In this document: piece after piece, positions 18,552-27,079 of the stretch
Numbering within the stretch: the stretch's first letter is position 1
Layout: each line of letters opens with the position of its first letter
NCBI GenBank assembly: GCA_015232335.1
Contig: JADFZV010000001.1
Location: 226,813 to 290,812 of the forward strand
Direction: 5' to 3'
Source of the DNA: Alphaproteobacteria bacterium
GTDB lineage: Bacteria; Pseudomonadota; Alphaproteobacteria; Rhodospirillales; WMHbin7
DNA: 64,000 bases
The notes under the pieces: model-generated
Database searches by the model: none
The model's input: only the letters and a program-made list of their open reading frames with translations
What the model was told of the DNA's origin: nothing
Made by a program: the position numbers and the translations under genes

Positions 18552-19988
18552 GTGTCCCGTCCTGTCGTAACGCTTGCCAGCATCAAGCGCCTGTCTGAAC
18601 CGGAAAGGCCAAAGATCAAGGCTTCGTCGTCTTGCGCTTCGGCTTCGGACCCCCGCATCGCCGACCATCCCTGCTATAGCGAAGAGGCGCACCATTATTT
18701 CGCCCGCATGCATGTGGCCGTGGCACCCGCTTGCAACATCCAATGCAATTACTGCAACCGCAAATTCGATTGCGCCAACGAAAGCCGCCCTGGCGTGGTC
18801 TCGGAGAAGCTGACGGTCGAAGAGGGGCTGCAAAAGGTTCTGGCGGTCGCGGCGAAGGTTCCCCAGATGTCGGTGGTGGGCATCGCGGGACCGGGTGATT
18901 CGCTGGCCGGCGCCAGTGCCCCCAAAACCTTCGCCTTGTTTAAGGCCGTCCGCGCCGCCCTGCCCGACGTCAAATTGTGCCTCTCGACCAACGGGCTTGC
19001 CCTGGCCGAGCATGTGCCGCAATTGCAAGAGCTTGGCATCGACCATATCACGGTGACGTTGAATGCCGTCGATGCCGAGGTGGGCGAGAAAATCTACCCC
19101 TGGATCTTCTGGCAGGGTCGTCGCCTGACCGGCAGAGAAGCGGCACAAACCTTGCTTGAGCGCCAACTGCTGGGCATCGAAAAGGCCGTGCAGGCGGGCA
19201 TGCTGGTCAAAATCAATTCCGTGCTGATCCCCGGCATCAATGACGACCACCTGCCTTTGGTCCATAAGGCCGTGCAGGAACGCGGCGTCTTCTTGCACAA
19301 CATCATGCCGCTGATCTCAAACCCCGAGCATGGCACGGTTTTCGGGCTAGCCGGGCAGCCGGCGCCGACCAATGCCCAGCTTGAATCAGTGCAGGAGGCC
19401 TGCGGAATCGACGCCAAGCTGATGCGCCATTGCCGCCAGTGTCGCGCCGACGCAGTGGGCATGCTGGGCGAGGATCGCGGGCAGGAATTCACCAGCGACA
19501 AGCTGCCCGCCCAGGCCCAGATCAATCACGAGGCGCGCCATCTGTATCGAAGCGTGGTGGCCGAGGAGCGTGCCGACAGGAAGGCCGCAGCCTTACGCGC
19601 CGATGCCGCTTTGGCCCTGGCCGCTCACAGCCCAAAGCGGCGCGTGGCCGTCTGCACCAAAGGGGGCGGGCGAATCAACGAGCATTTCGGACATGCCCGC
19701 GAATTTCGCCTCTATGACGTCGATGCCACAGGCTTGAGCTTCGTCGGCGTTCGCCGCGCCGATAATTATTGCCAGGGCGGCTGGGGCGAGGATGACAATA
19801 TGGAAGCCATCTTGAAGGCGCTTGAAGGCTGTGAAGCCGTGCTGGTTTCCAAGATTGGTCGCTGCCCCAAAGACGAACTGGCCAAGGCCGGAATCGACGC
19901 CGTCGATGGCTATGCCCTGTCATATATCGAAGAAGGATTGTCCAACTGGTATGCCGGGTTGGCCCTGCCCGCCCGCATCAGCGCTTAA
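18552..19988 (+). CDS. nifB: Nitrogenase cofactor biosynthesis protein NifB (radical SAM plus NifX-like domain)
   Basis: CNIQCNYCNRKFDCANESRPGVVS radical SAM motif; C-terminal VAVCTKGGGRINEHFGHAREFRLYDVD. Confidence 0.97.
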   Translation: MSRPVVTLASIKRLSEPERPKIKASSSCASASDPRIADHPCYSEEAHHYFARMHVAVAPACNIQCNYCNRKFDCANESRPGVVSEKLTVEEGLQKVLAVAAKVPQMSVVGIAGPGDSLAGASAPKTFALFKAVRAALPDVKLCLSTNGLALAEHVPQLQELGIDHITVTLNAVDAEVGEKIYPWIFWQGRRLTGREAAQTLLERQLLGIEKAVQAGMLVKINSVLIPGINDDHLPLVHKAVQERGVFLHNIMPLISNPEHGTVFGLAGQPAPTNAQLESVQEACGIDAKLMRHCRQCRADAVGMLGEDRGQEFTSDKLPAQAQINHEARHLYRSVVAEERADRKAAALRADAALALAAHSPKRRVAVCTKGGGRINEHFGHAREFRLYDVDATGLSFVGVRRADNYCQGGWGEDDNMEAILKALEGCEAVLVSKIGRCPKDELAKAGIDAVDGYALSYIEEGLSNWYAGLALPARISA

Positions 19989-20006
19989 CAAAAAGGAGAT
20001 CGCATC

Positions 20007-20201
20007 ATGGCCTACAAGATCATTGCCTCCATGTGTACCGGCTGCGGAGCCTGCGAGTTCGAATGCCCCAACAAGGCCATCAAGGAAAGCGATGGCGTGT
20101 TCATTATCAAGGCCGACAAATGCACGGAATGCGAAGGCGCTTTCGATACACCGCAATGCGCCGCCGTCTGCCCGGTCGACGACACCTGCGTTCCGGCCTG
20201 A
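20007..20201 (+). CDS. fdxN: 2[4Fe-4S] ferredoxin, FdxN-like
   Basis: [25 protein letters not shown]...[23 protein letters not shown], directly after nifB. Confidence 0.88.
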   Translation: MAYKIIASMCTGCGACEFECPNKAIKESDGVFIIKADKCTECEGAFDTPQCAAVCPVDDTCVPA

Positions 20202-20213
20202 TTGCTCATTGTC

Positions 20214-20912
20214 ATGAACCCGCCCAGCCGCGATGCGCCCGAACTCTGCGGCCCCTGCCCGCAGAGCAGCGATTCCGCACGGGCACTTTGCCTGGCAGGA
20301 AGTGTCTGCCTGTTCGATCACGATCCGGACATTCGCCTGAAGGCGGCAACACTTGCCAGCGTCTTTCTTCTGCCCCGCCTGCTTCAAGATTGTGATCCGG
20401 CGGTCCGGCTGGCGGCGGGGCTGCGCCTGCCGCCTCGGCTGCGCAAGAAGCTGCTCATGGACCCGTCAGCCCAAGTGCGTGCCGCTGTTGCAGAAACGCT
20501 GCCGTCCGAGGAGCTGGCGGGCCTGTTGAACGATCCCTCTGTCTTGGTGCGCTCGCTTGTGGCCAAAAGAGTTTCGCCTTCCATGCTGCCCGTCTTGATG
20601 CGAGACGAAGATCCCGCCGTGCGCCTGCTTTGCGTAGCCAGGCTCGAGCCTGAATGGCTGATCGTGCTGGCCTGGGACCAGGATGTGCGGGTGCGCCGCG
20701 AGGTGGCTCTTCGCCTGGATGCCGGACAGTTGGTCGCCATGCATGACGATCAGGATGTGATGGTGCGTCGATCCGTGGCCAGCCGAGCCGATCCCCGTCA
20801 ATTGGCAAGCCTGACCGAGGATGACGACGACATCGTGCGCGATACCGCCAGAACGCGCCTTGATGCGGAAGTTGACCGCGTGCTCAAGCGACAGGGAGGA
20901 CGCGATGCCTGA
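20214..20912 (+). CDS. 4Fe-4S-type leucine-rich repeat variant (LRV) protein
   Basis: N-terminal Cys cluster CGPC...CLAGSVC then repeated DPxVRLxxAxRL units; nif operon context. Confidence 0.82.
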   Translation: MNPPSRDAPELCGPCPQSSDSARALCLAGSVCLFDHDPDIRLKAATLASVFLLPRLLQDCDPAVRLAAGLRLPPRLRKKLLMDPSAQVRAAVAETLPSEELAGLLNDPSVLVRSLVAKRVSPSMLPVLMRDEDPAVRLLCVARLEPEWLIVLAWDQDVRVRREVALRLDAGQLVAMHDDQDVMVRRSVASRADPRQLASLTEDDDDIVRDTARTRLDAEVDRVLKRQGGRDA

Positions 20913-21183
20913 ACCGAAAGAAGACGAAATCGTCGAAATCGATTTTGCTCCGGCTTTCAAGGAAGGGCAGAAGGTGCGTTCGATGGCGCTTGTGCGTAAC
21001 GACGGAACCTATCCCCATGCCGCTGTCGGTGACGTTCTGATCAAGCCGGGTGCTATCGGCTATGTGCATCACATCGGCACCTTTCTGGCGCGCTATTACA
21101 TCTATGCCGTCGAGTTCGTAGCCGAGGGACGTCTGGTCGGCATGCGAGCCAGAGAACTGGAACCGGTGGAGGAAAAGCGATGA
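20905..21183 (+). CDS. nifZ: NifZ family protein
   Basis: FKEGQKVRSMALVRNDGTYPHAAVGDVLIKPGAIGYVHHIGTFLARYYIYAVEF; start MPEPKEDE at 20905. Confidence 0.9.
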   Translation: MPEPKEDEIVEIDFAPAFKEGQKVRSMALVRNDGTYPHAAVGDVLIKPGAIGYVHHIGTFLARYYIYAVEFVAEGRLVGMRARELEPVEEKR

Positions 21184-21389
21184 AGGTCATGATGCGCAAA
21201 GTGGGCGAGGTCATGCAGGCCTATGTCGCCAAAAAGGACATGGAAGCCGATGTGACCGAGATGGAAAAGCCCGGCATGTGGGGCGGATGGATCAGGCTGT
21301 CCAACGGCTGGGTCTTCGAACTTCCCGACATGGCCCCCGACACGCGCCTGCCCATCACCGTCGAGGCCAAGCGTCTGGAAGGCGAATGA
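21180..21389 (+). CDS. nifT: NifT/FixU family protein
   Basis: MKVMMRKVGEVMQAYVAKKDMEADVTEMEKPGMWGGWIRLSNGWVFELPD; ATGA overlap with nifZ. Confidence 0.9.
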   Translation: MKVMMRKVGEVMQAYVAKKDMEADVTEMEKPGMWGGWIRLSNGWVFELPDMAPDTRLPITVEAKRLEGE

Positions 21390-22237
21390 GCCAGAACATC
21401 CTGACCACATTGGCAAGCGAGATCGCGCAGGGAAGGCGCATTCCCTATCTGGGGCCGGAACTGGTGGGCTTGCAGCCGGGTGGCGCCGTGGTGCCCGATT
21501 CAACGCCTTCGCTGGCCAAGGCGCTATCCGCCAAGCTGGCGGTTCCCGGGCGTCTTAGGGGCAATGTCTGGTCGTCAGCCCAATATATCGAAACCAACCG
21601 CCATCGCCAGACATTGGACAAGGCCCTGCAGGCGATCTTCGCGCCGGTTCTGGAGCCGTTGCCGCTTCACAGAAAACTGGCGGCCATCGATGCGCTGCCC
21701 CTGATCGTCGATGCCTGGTATGACGGCGCCCTCTTTGCCGCCATGGCGGAACGCGAAGGGCGCGGCATGGTGCAAGGTGTGACCAAGGCCGATCAGGTTC
21801 ACGACGTCTGGAATCGTTGGTACCGGATGGATGGGCAGGAAACGGATGCAGAAGAAGGGGCGGGCTGGACGCAGCTTCTTTATAAGCCCCATGGTTCGGT
21901 GGTGCCCAAGCTCAATCTGCTGATCTCGGATGCCGATTATGTGCAAGTGCTGGCCGAAATCGACATTCAGACCCCCATACCGGCCGAGGTGCAAAAGCGC
22001 CGCACCGGACGCCCCTTCCTTTTCCTGGGCTGCCGTTTCCACGACCAGATCGAGCGCAACTTCGCCCGCCAGATCATCAAACGTTCGGCCGAGGGGCATG
22101 TGGCCGTCATCGCGGGAGAGTTGACGCGAAACGAGGCGCGCTTCCTGGATGAACAGGGGGTCTCGCGCTTGGATATGCCATTGGCAGAAGCGGTCGATAC
22201 CCTGGATCTGGCCTTATCGAAGTTAAAATTGGGGTGA
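21386..22237 (+). CDS. SIR2-like domain protein, nif-operon associated
   Basis: MSQNILTTLASEIAQGRRIPYLGPELVGLQPGG...LYKPHGSVVPKLNLLISDADYV...FLFLGCRFHDQIERNFARQII; ATGA overlap with nifT. Confidence 0.7.
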   Translation: MSQNILTTLASEIAQGRRIPYLGPELVGLQPGGAVVPDSTPSLAKALSAKLAVPGRLRGNVWSSAQYIETNRHRQTLDKALQAIFAPVLEPLPLHRKLAAIDALPLIVDAWYDGALFAAMAEREGRGMVQGVTKADQVHDVWNRWYRMDGQETDAEEGAGWTQLLYKPHGSVVPKLNLLISDADYVQVLAEIDIQTPIPAEVQKRRTGRPFLFLGCRFHDQIERNFARQIIKRSAEGHVAVIAGELTRNEARFLDEQGVSRLDMPLAEAVDTLDLALSKLKLG

Positions 22238-22341
22238 CTCGCCTATTTATTCGCCATACTCTATCCATGATTATATTTTAACCACACTGTGTCGAGGCGG
22301 GCGGCGACAAACGAACCAACCAACCCAGGGAAGGGGACGTC

Positions 22342-23376
22342 ATGGCTGAACCGGAGAGAATCGTCGAACTGTCGCGGGCCGTATCAGAAATTGCTGGAGA
22401 CAAGATCAAGGTCATCAAGACCGTGACCGGAGCCACCAAGATTCTGGCCCTAAACGCCCTGATCGAGGCCAGCCGGGCGGGTGAGGCGGGCAAGGGCTTC
22501 GCGGTGGTGGCCAGCGAGGTGAAAACCATTTCGACCCAAATCGCCAACGTGACCCAAGAGCTGGAGAATGAACTGACCAGCCGGGTGCTGGAGCTGACCA
22601 GGCTTGGCGAGCTGATGGTATCGCATGTGCGGGGCACCCGTCTGATGGATCTGGCCTACAACATGATCGAGATCATCGACCGGAATCTCTACGAGCGCTC
22701 GTGCGACGTGCGCTGGTGGGCTACCGATTCGGCCCTGACCGATTGCCTAAGCCAAGGGACCGAGCAGGCCGCCGATTGGGCCTCGCGCCGGTTGGGGGTC
22801 ATTCTCGATTCCTATACGGTCTATCTGGATTTGTGGGTGGCCGATGCACAGGGGCGCGTGATCGCCAGTGGGCGGCCGGGGCGCTTTCGCGCGAACGGTG
22901 CCGACGTGTCACGCCAAGGCTGGTTCCAGGAAGCCATGAATACGAGGGACGGCAACGAATTCGCTGTGGCCGACATCACATCCAACGAGATTTTGGGGGG
23001 TGTTCCGGTGGCGACCTATGCCACCGCCATCCGCGAGGGCGGGCATGCCGATGGCAGGCCCCTGGGGGCGCTGGGCATCTTTTTCGACTGGGAGGCTCAG
23101 GCTCGCAGCGTGGTTGAGGGGGTTCGCCTGACGCCGGAAGAGAAGGAGCGCACGCGCTGCCTGCTGATCGATTCGAATGAGCGCGTCATTGCCGCCTCGG
23201 ACGGGCGGGGGGTTCTTTCCGAGAGCTTCCGTCTGAATGGCGCCGGGGGGCAGGCCATGGGTACCTATACGGCTGAACGAGGGCGGATTGTGGGCTTTGC
23301 CCAGACTCCGGGCTACGAGACCTATCGGGGGCTAGGCTGGTACGGCGTGATCGTGCAAGAGCCCCTGGCCTCCTGA
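22342..23376 (+). CDS. Soluble MCP-like protein: N-terminal signalling hairpin tip, C-terminal Cache/PDC-type sensor
   Basis: ILALNALIEASRAGEAGKGFAVVASEVKTIS at residues ~35-65, then VADAQGRVIASGRPGRF...GWFQEAMNTRDG...ADITSNEILGGVPVATYATAI; no TM helix. Confidence 0.8.
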   Translation: MAEPERIVELSRAVSEIAGDKIKVIKTVTGATKILALNALIEASRAGEAGKGFAVVASEVKTISTQIANVTQELENELTSRVLELTRLGELMVSHVRGTRLMDLAYNMIEIIDRNLYERSCDVRWWATDSALTDCLSQGTEQAADWASRRLGVILDSYTVYLDLWVADAQGRVIASGRPGRFRANGADVSRQGWFQEAMNTRDGNEFAVADITSNEILGGVPVATYATAIREGGHADGRPLGALGIFFDWEAQARSVVEGVRLTPEEKERTRCLLIDSNERVIAASDGRGVLSESFRLNGAGGQAMGTYTAERGRIVGFAQTPGYETYRGLGWYGVIVQEPLAS

Positions 23377-23428
23377 CGGCTCAGGCATCTTGCCAAGCCG
23401 GTCCGAACCGCCTAGTTTGCCCCTGGCG

Positions 23429-23505
23429 CGGGGTGTAGCTCAGCCTGGTAGAGCGCCAGCTTTGGGAGCTGGATGCCGGAGGTTCGAATCCTCTCGCCCC
23501 GACCA
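23429..23505 (+). tRNA. tRNA-Pro(UGG)
   Basis: Cloverleaf CGGGGTGTAGCTCAGCCTGGTAGAGCGCCAGCTTTGGGAGCTGG...GGTTCGAATCCTCTCGCCCCGACCA; anticodon TGG. Confidence 0.95.
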
Positions 23506-23529
23506 GATTCTTACTTAGCGGAGATCGCC

Positions 23530-23823
23530 ATGCAGGTGCGCATCTATCGTCCGGCCAAATCGGCCATGCAGTCGGGACAGGCGGGCAACCAGTGCTGGCT
23601 GCTTGAACATGAACCGGCCTCGGCCAAGAAAATCGACCCCTTGATGGGCTGGACCGGTTCCGACGACACACAGGCGCAGGTGCGCCTTCGCTTCGCCACC
23701 AAAGAAGCCGCCCTGGACTATGCCCAGCGCATGGGGTTTGCGACCGAAGTCAGCGAACCGCATCCGCGCCACCACATCATCAAGAATTATGCCGAGAATT
23801 TCCGCTACGACCGGCCGGCCTGA
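23530..23823 (+). CDS. NADH dehydrogenase complex I accessory subunit, NDUFS4/18-kDa-like
   Basis: MQVRIYRPAKSAMQSGQAGNQCWLLEHEP...DPLMGWTGSDDTQAQVRLRFATKEAALDYAQRMG...HHIIKNYAENFRYDRP. Confidence 0.88.
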   Translation: MQVRIYRPAKSAMQSGQAGNQCWLLEHEPASAKKIDPLMGWTGSDDTQAQVRLRFATKEAALDYAQRMGFATEVSEPHPRHHIIKNYAENFRYDRPA

Positions 23824-23844
23824 TCGGCCCCTTTTGCGGATTTA

Positions 23845-23922
23845 GCGCCCTTAGCTCAGCTGGACTAGAGCAACAGCCTTCTAAGCTGTGGGTCGGTGGT
23901 TCGAATCCACCAGGGCGCGCCA
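23845..23922 (+). tRNA. tRNA-Arg(UCU)
   Basis: GCGCCCTTAGCTCAGCTGGACTAGAGCAACAGCCTTCTAAGCTGTGGGTCGGTGGTTCGAATCCACCAGGGCGCGCCA; anticodon TCT. Confidence 0.95.
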
Positions 23923-24244
23923 ATACTTTCAAGGGGTTAGGCATTTCGGCCAAAGCGCCGATTTCTTCCAGCAACCACCCAGCAACACGGAAGCCGGTTT
24001 GGGCTTATGGTGACTATTGGAGGGGGGTGGGCCTGTTCGGCCAATTGACTGCGATCACCCACCGGCACAAACTGCCTCTGCGCCGCCCACGCAGAGTCCC
24101 CCGTGGGGAAATCGCCGAAGGGTCTGTCCTCTGAAGGCGACGGCGTCCGCTACACCAAGGAAACTCCATGCTCAAGAAGCGAACACCGCAATAATCCATC
24201 ATGCCACAAGCCGTTCGCAAAGTTAAAACCGTGGGAATAGCGAG

Positions 24245-25420
24245 ATGATCCAGAAGACACTAAACCTGATTACCCAAGCCGATCTGCAAGCCCTCATTGA
24301 TAACGAAGTCCATGAGGGGAAGGCCATCGACTTCAAGCGCGATCTGCCCGGGTCGAATGACGAGGCTAGGCGGGAATTCTTGGCGGACGTTTCCTCGTTC
24401 GCCAATTCAAGCGGGGGCGATCTTCTTTTCGGCATTGATGAAGCATGTGGGATAGCAACGGCCATTCCAGGCGTTGCCCCTGAGAATATGGACAACGAGA
24501 AGCAACGCCTGGACAACATGCTTAGGACAGGTCTTGAGCCTCGCCTTCCTTCGGTCGAATTACATCCCGTTCCTCTTGAGGGCGGAAGGTGGGTGCTAAT
24601 CGTTCGCGCTCAGCAAAGCTGGAACGCGCCTCATCGCGTTATATTCCGCGAACACTCCAAATTCTATGGCCGCAATTCAAGTGGAAAGTATCCGCTGGAC
24701 GTTGGAGAATTGCGGATCGCATTTACGCAGTCCGAGGCCTTGGCGGATCGCATTCGCAATTTCAGAGTGGAACGACTTGCAAAGATTGGGGCGCATGAAA
24801 CCCCGGTCCCGATCAAGACTGGCGCGATCATGGTTGCACACTTTGTGCCCATGGGCTCATTTGCCAATCGTATTCAAGTTGACATCACGGCAAGAGATAG
24901 AATCGCCGGGCTTTCGCCGCATGGTTCAAGCGGATTCAATTTTAACATCAATCTGGACGGCCACCTGAACTTCTCCCCAATCACAGATAGCGGAGATTCA
25001 AGACCAGGGGCGAGGGCCTACACGCAATGTTTCAGGAATGGCGCTGTTGAATTTTGTTCCGTCTTTACGCCATCTGAAGGCAGCCAAAGCGTTCATAGCA
25101 CGACCGTTGAGCATTACCTAAGAAGTGATTTGGTAAACATATCTCGATATTATGCTGAAGAAGGCATTGAGCCGCCTGTGTATGTTTTTTTGTCATTTCT
25201 TGGTGTAAGGGGTTCTCGCCTTGGCGTTGCCCAAGACCGTTTCTGGGAAGAGAAATTGCCTATGGATCGTGATGCTTTGATTTTCCCGGAGATTGCGATT
25301 TCTGATTTTGCACCGGAACCAACAACAACCTTGCGTCCGCTGTTCGACATGATCTGGCAGGCGTGGGGCTATGACAGATCATACAATTTTGATGGACAAG
25401 GCAACTGGACGGGTCGCTAA
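24245..25420 (+). CDS. AlbA_2 (Schlafen-type) domain ATP-binding/nucleic-acid protein
   Basis: EGKAIDFKRDLPGSNDEARREFLADVSSFANSSGGDLLFGIDE is the AlbA_2 signature. Confidence 0.8.
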   Translation: MIQKTLNLITQADLQALIDNEVHEGKAIDFKRDLPGSNDEARREFLADVSSFANSSGGDLLFGIDEACGIATAIPGVAPENMDNEKQRLDNMLRTGLEPRLPSVELHPVPLEGGRWVLIVRAQQSWNAPHRVIFREHSKFYGRNSSGKYPLDVGELRIAFTQSEALADRIRNFRVERLAKIGAHETPVPIKTGAIMVAHFVPMGSFANRIQVDITARDRIAGLSPHGSSGFNFNINLDGHLNFSPITDSGDSRPGARAYTQCFRNGAVEFCSVFTPSEGSQSVHSTTVEHYLRSDLVNISRYYAEEGIEPPVYVFLSFLGVRGSRLGVAQDRFWEEKLPMDRDALIFPEIAISDFAPEPTTTLRPLFDMIWQAWGYDRSYNFDGQGNWTGR

Positions 25421-25422
25421 AC

Positions 25423-25728
25423 ATGGTTGATACCAACGACACCGAAAGTCTGCGCCGCGACATTCTTGCCGACATGGGCGAGGATGAAGCCACACTGCAG
25501 GAGCGCTTTGCGCCCGGCACTTTCGGATGTCATGAAGCCCTGCATATGGCAAGCGTCTCCTTGGAAATCGTAGATCGGCACTTGCTTGAGCATCCGGCCA
25601 TTGCCCTTAAGCCTGAATGGTTTGCCTTGGCAGAAAAAGCGCATCAGGCGCTGTTCGACCTCTATCAAGCCATCGGCGGGGAAACGCTGGAAACCGGCAC
25701 CAATTCAAAATCGGGCGGGAAATCGTAG
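25423..25728 (+). CDS. Small hypothetical protein coupled to the AlbA_2 gene
   Basis: 101 aa ORF starting 3 nt after the upstream stop: MVDTNDTESLRRDILADMGEDEATLQERFAPGTFGCHEALHMASVSLEIVDRHLLEHPAI. Confidence 0.6.
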   Translation: MVDTNDTESLRRDILADMGEDEATLQERFAPGTFGCHEALHMASVSLEIVDRHLLEHPAIALKPEWFALAEKAHQALFDLYQAIGGETLETGTNSKSGGKS

Positions 25729-25785
25729 CTGCAATTTCGGCAAGCGCGGTCGGCTGCCCTTGCGAACGCCGTTCGCAAGGGGCCA

Positions 25786-26070
25786 TCATCCCCTTGCCGC
25801 CACCAGCTTAATAACTGGGCGGGTGCCGGTGGCCTTGGCGTAACCTTCCAGGGTCTTCTTTGACGGCCAATGCTTGCCCGATTCAATGCGGGCGACGGCG
25901 CTTTGGCTGGTGCCCATGCTTTCGGCGATATCGGCTTGCGACAGTCCAGCCTTGACCCGCGCTCGGATCAGCTCGTTCGCCAATTCGAACTCGGCTCGCT
26001 GTTCCTCATAGGCTTCCCGATATTTCGGGTTCTTCATCCATTTCTGGTGAAGGGTGCGAACGCTGGTCAT
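25786..26070 (-). CDS. XRE-family HTH (HigA-like) antitoxin/regulator
   Basis: KAGLSQADIAESMGTSQSAVARIESGKHWPSKKTLEGYAKATG. Confidence 0.85.
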   Translation of the reverse strand: MTSVRTLHQKWMKNPKYREAYEEQRAEFELANELIRARVKAGLSQADIAESMGTSQSAVARIESGKHWPSKKTLEGYAKATGTRPVIKLVAARG

Positions 26071-26086
26071 TTTCTCAACGCCTCTA

Positions 26087-26240
26087 TCAAGCCCTTGCCA
26101 GAGCGTCGCTCGAGCGGATGCGCACCCGCTTGCCGTCGATGACGGCCACCACTTCCAGCTTGCCCAACATGGCCGCGCATGGCTTCCAGCGATGCGTCGG
26201 GGTGCTTTTCGATCTTGGCGACGCGGGGCGCGGGCTGCCC
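26087..26240 (-). pseudogene. Remnant of a second XRE-type antitoxin gene, truncated and frameshifted
   Basis: Reverse reading: GQPAPRVAKIEKHPDASLEAMRGHV, frame change, GKLEVVAVIDGKRVRIRSSDALARA*. Confidence 0.65.
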
Positions 26241-26267
26241 GTCACCTCTCAGGGAAGAACATAAGGC

Positions 26268-26681
26268 CTAAACGACACTTCGGATTGCCGCTGACATTGC
26301 CTGGACATTCACGGGCTTGGTCAGAAATACGCTGACTCCGGCATCGGCGGCCAACTGTTCTCCGTCAGCTCCGGCGTTGCCGGTCAGCATGATAATCGGA
26401 ACATCGGCATCCAGCCCATCAACCGCACCGGATCTGATGCGTCTGGCGCATGCCATACCGTCAAAATCCGGCATCAACCAATCCAGAAAGACAATGTCGG
26501 TGGAGCCCTTCTCGATCGTCCCGCTCTTCTGGTGCTCAAGATTTGCTCCACGAAAGAAGAGCGAACCATTGTCAACTTCAACGACGTTCCGGCACCCGCA
26601 CATCTCGACAGCAATGCGGATCAGTTTGCGCATATGTACGTCGTCTTCAACAATCAAAGCGCGTCTGACCTTGTGGTTCAT
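26268..26681 (-). CDS. Single-domain response regulator
   Basis: ALIVEDDVHMRKLIRIAVE...IVFLDWLMPDFDGMACARRIR...MLTGNAG...VFLTKPVNV. Confidence 0.88.
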   Translation of the reverse strand: MNHKVRRALIVEDDVHMRKLIRIAVEMCGCRNVVEVDNGSLFFRGANLEHQKSGTIEKGSTDIVFLDWLMPDFDGMACARRIRSGAVDGLDADVPIIMLTGNAGADGEQLAADAGVSVFLTKPVNVQAMSAAIRSVV

Positions 26682-27079
26682 TGTTCTTCCTCCGAAAGCC
26701 TAGTGGCCATCGCATGTTTCCAATCTATCACCTGGGAAACAAGATAAAAGGGAGGGTCTATAACCAAATATTGGCCTTAGATAAAATAGCGAAATAGAAA
26801 AATCGCATTGAAAAATAACAACATAATTGTTGAGGTCTTTGCTTGGGAATAAGCTTCCGGGCACTTTACACTTGAGATGACACAGAAGCGGATTTCAGTT
26901 CATCTCATGCGAAGGGGGGGGCTGGGCCATGCCCACTGCCAGCACGGATTGTCAGAAATCGGAGACGCGCTTTCGGGGTCGGTTCAAGGCGTGAATTCGG
27001 ATCGTCCGCGCCATCAGAAGTAAGGGGACCCACTGCTGAGAGAGGGGCGCCGCCCTCCCGTCAGTGCAAGAGTCTGGCC

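Noticed and set aside
18357-19298. 313-aa minus-strand ORF opposite nifB
   Set aside because: Shadow ORF of nifB.
24014-24226. Two opposing ~68-aa ORFs between tRNA-Arg and AlbA_2
   Set aside because: No family features; block is dominated by inverted repeats, treated as possible non-coding structure instead.
23923-26260. Complete integrative element at tRNA-Arg
   Set aside because: No integrase and no recognisable copy of the tRNA 3' end downstream, so boundaries cannot be supported.
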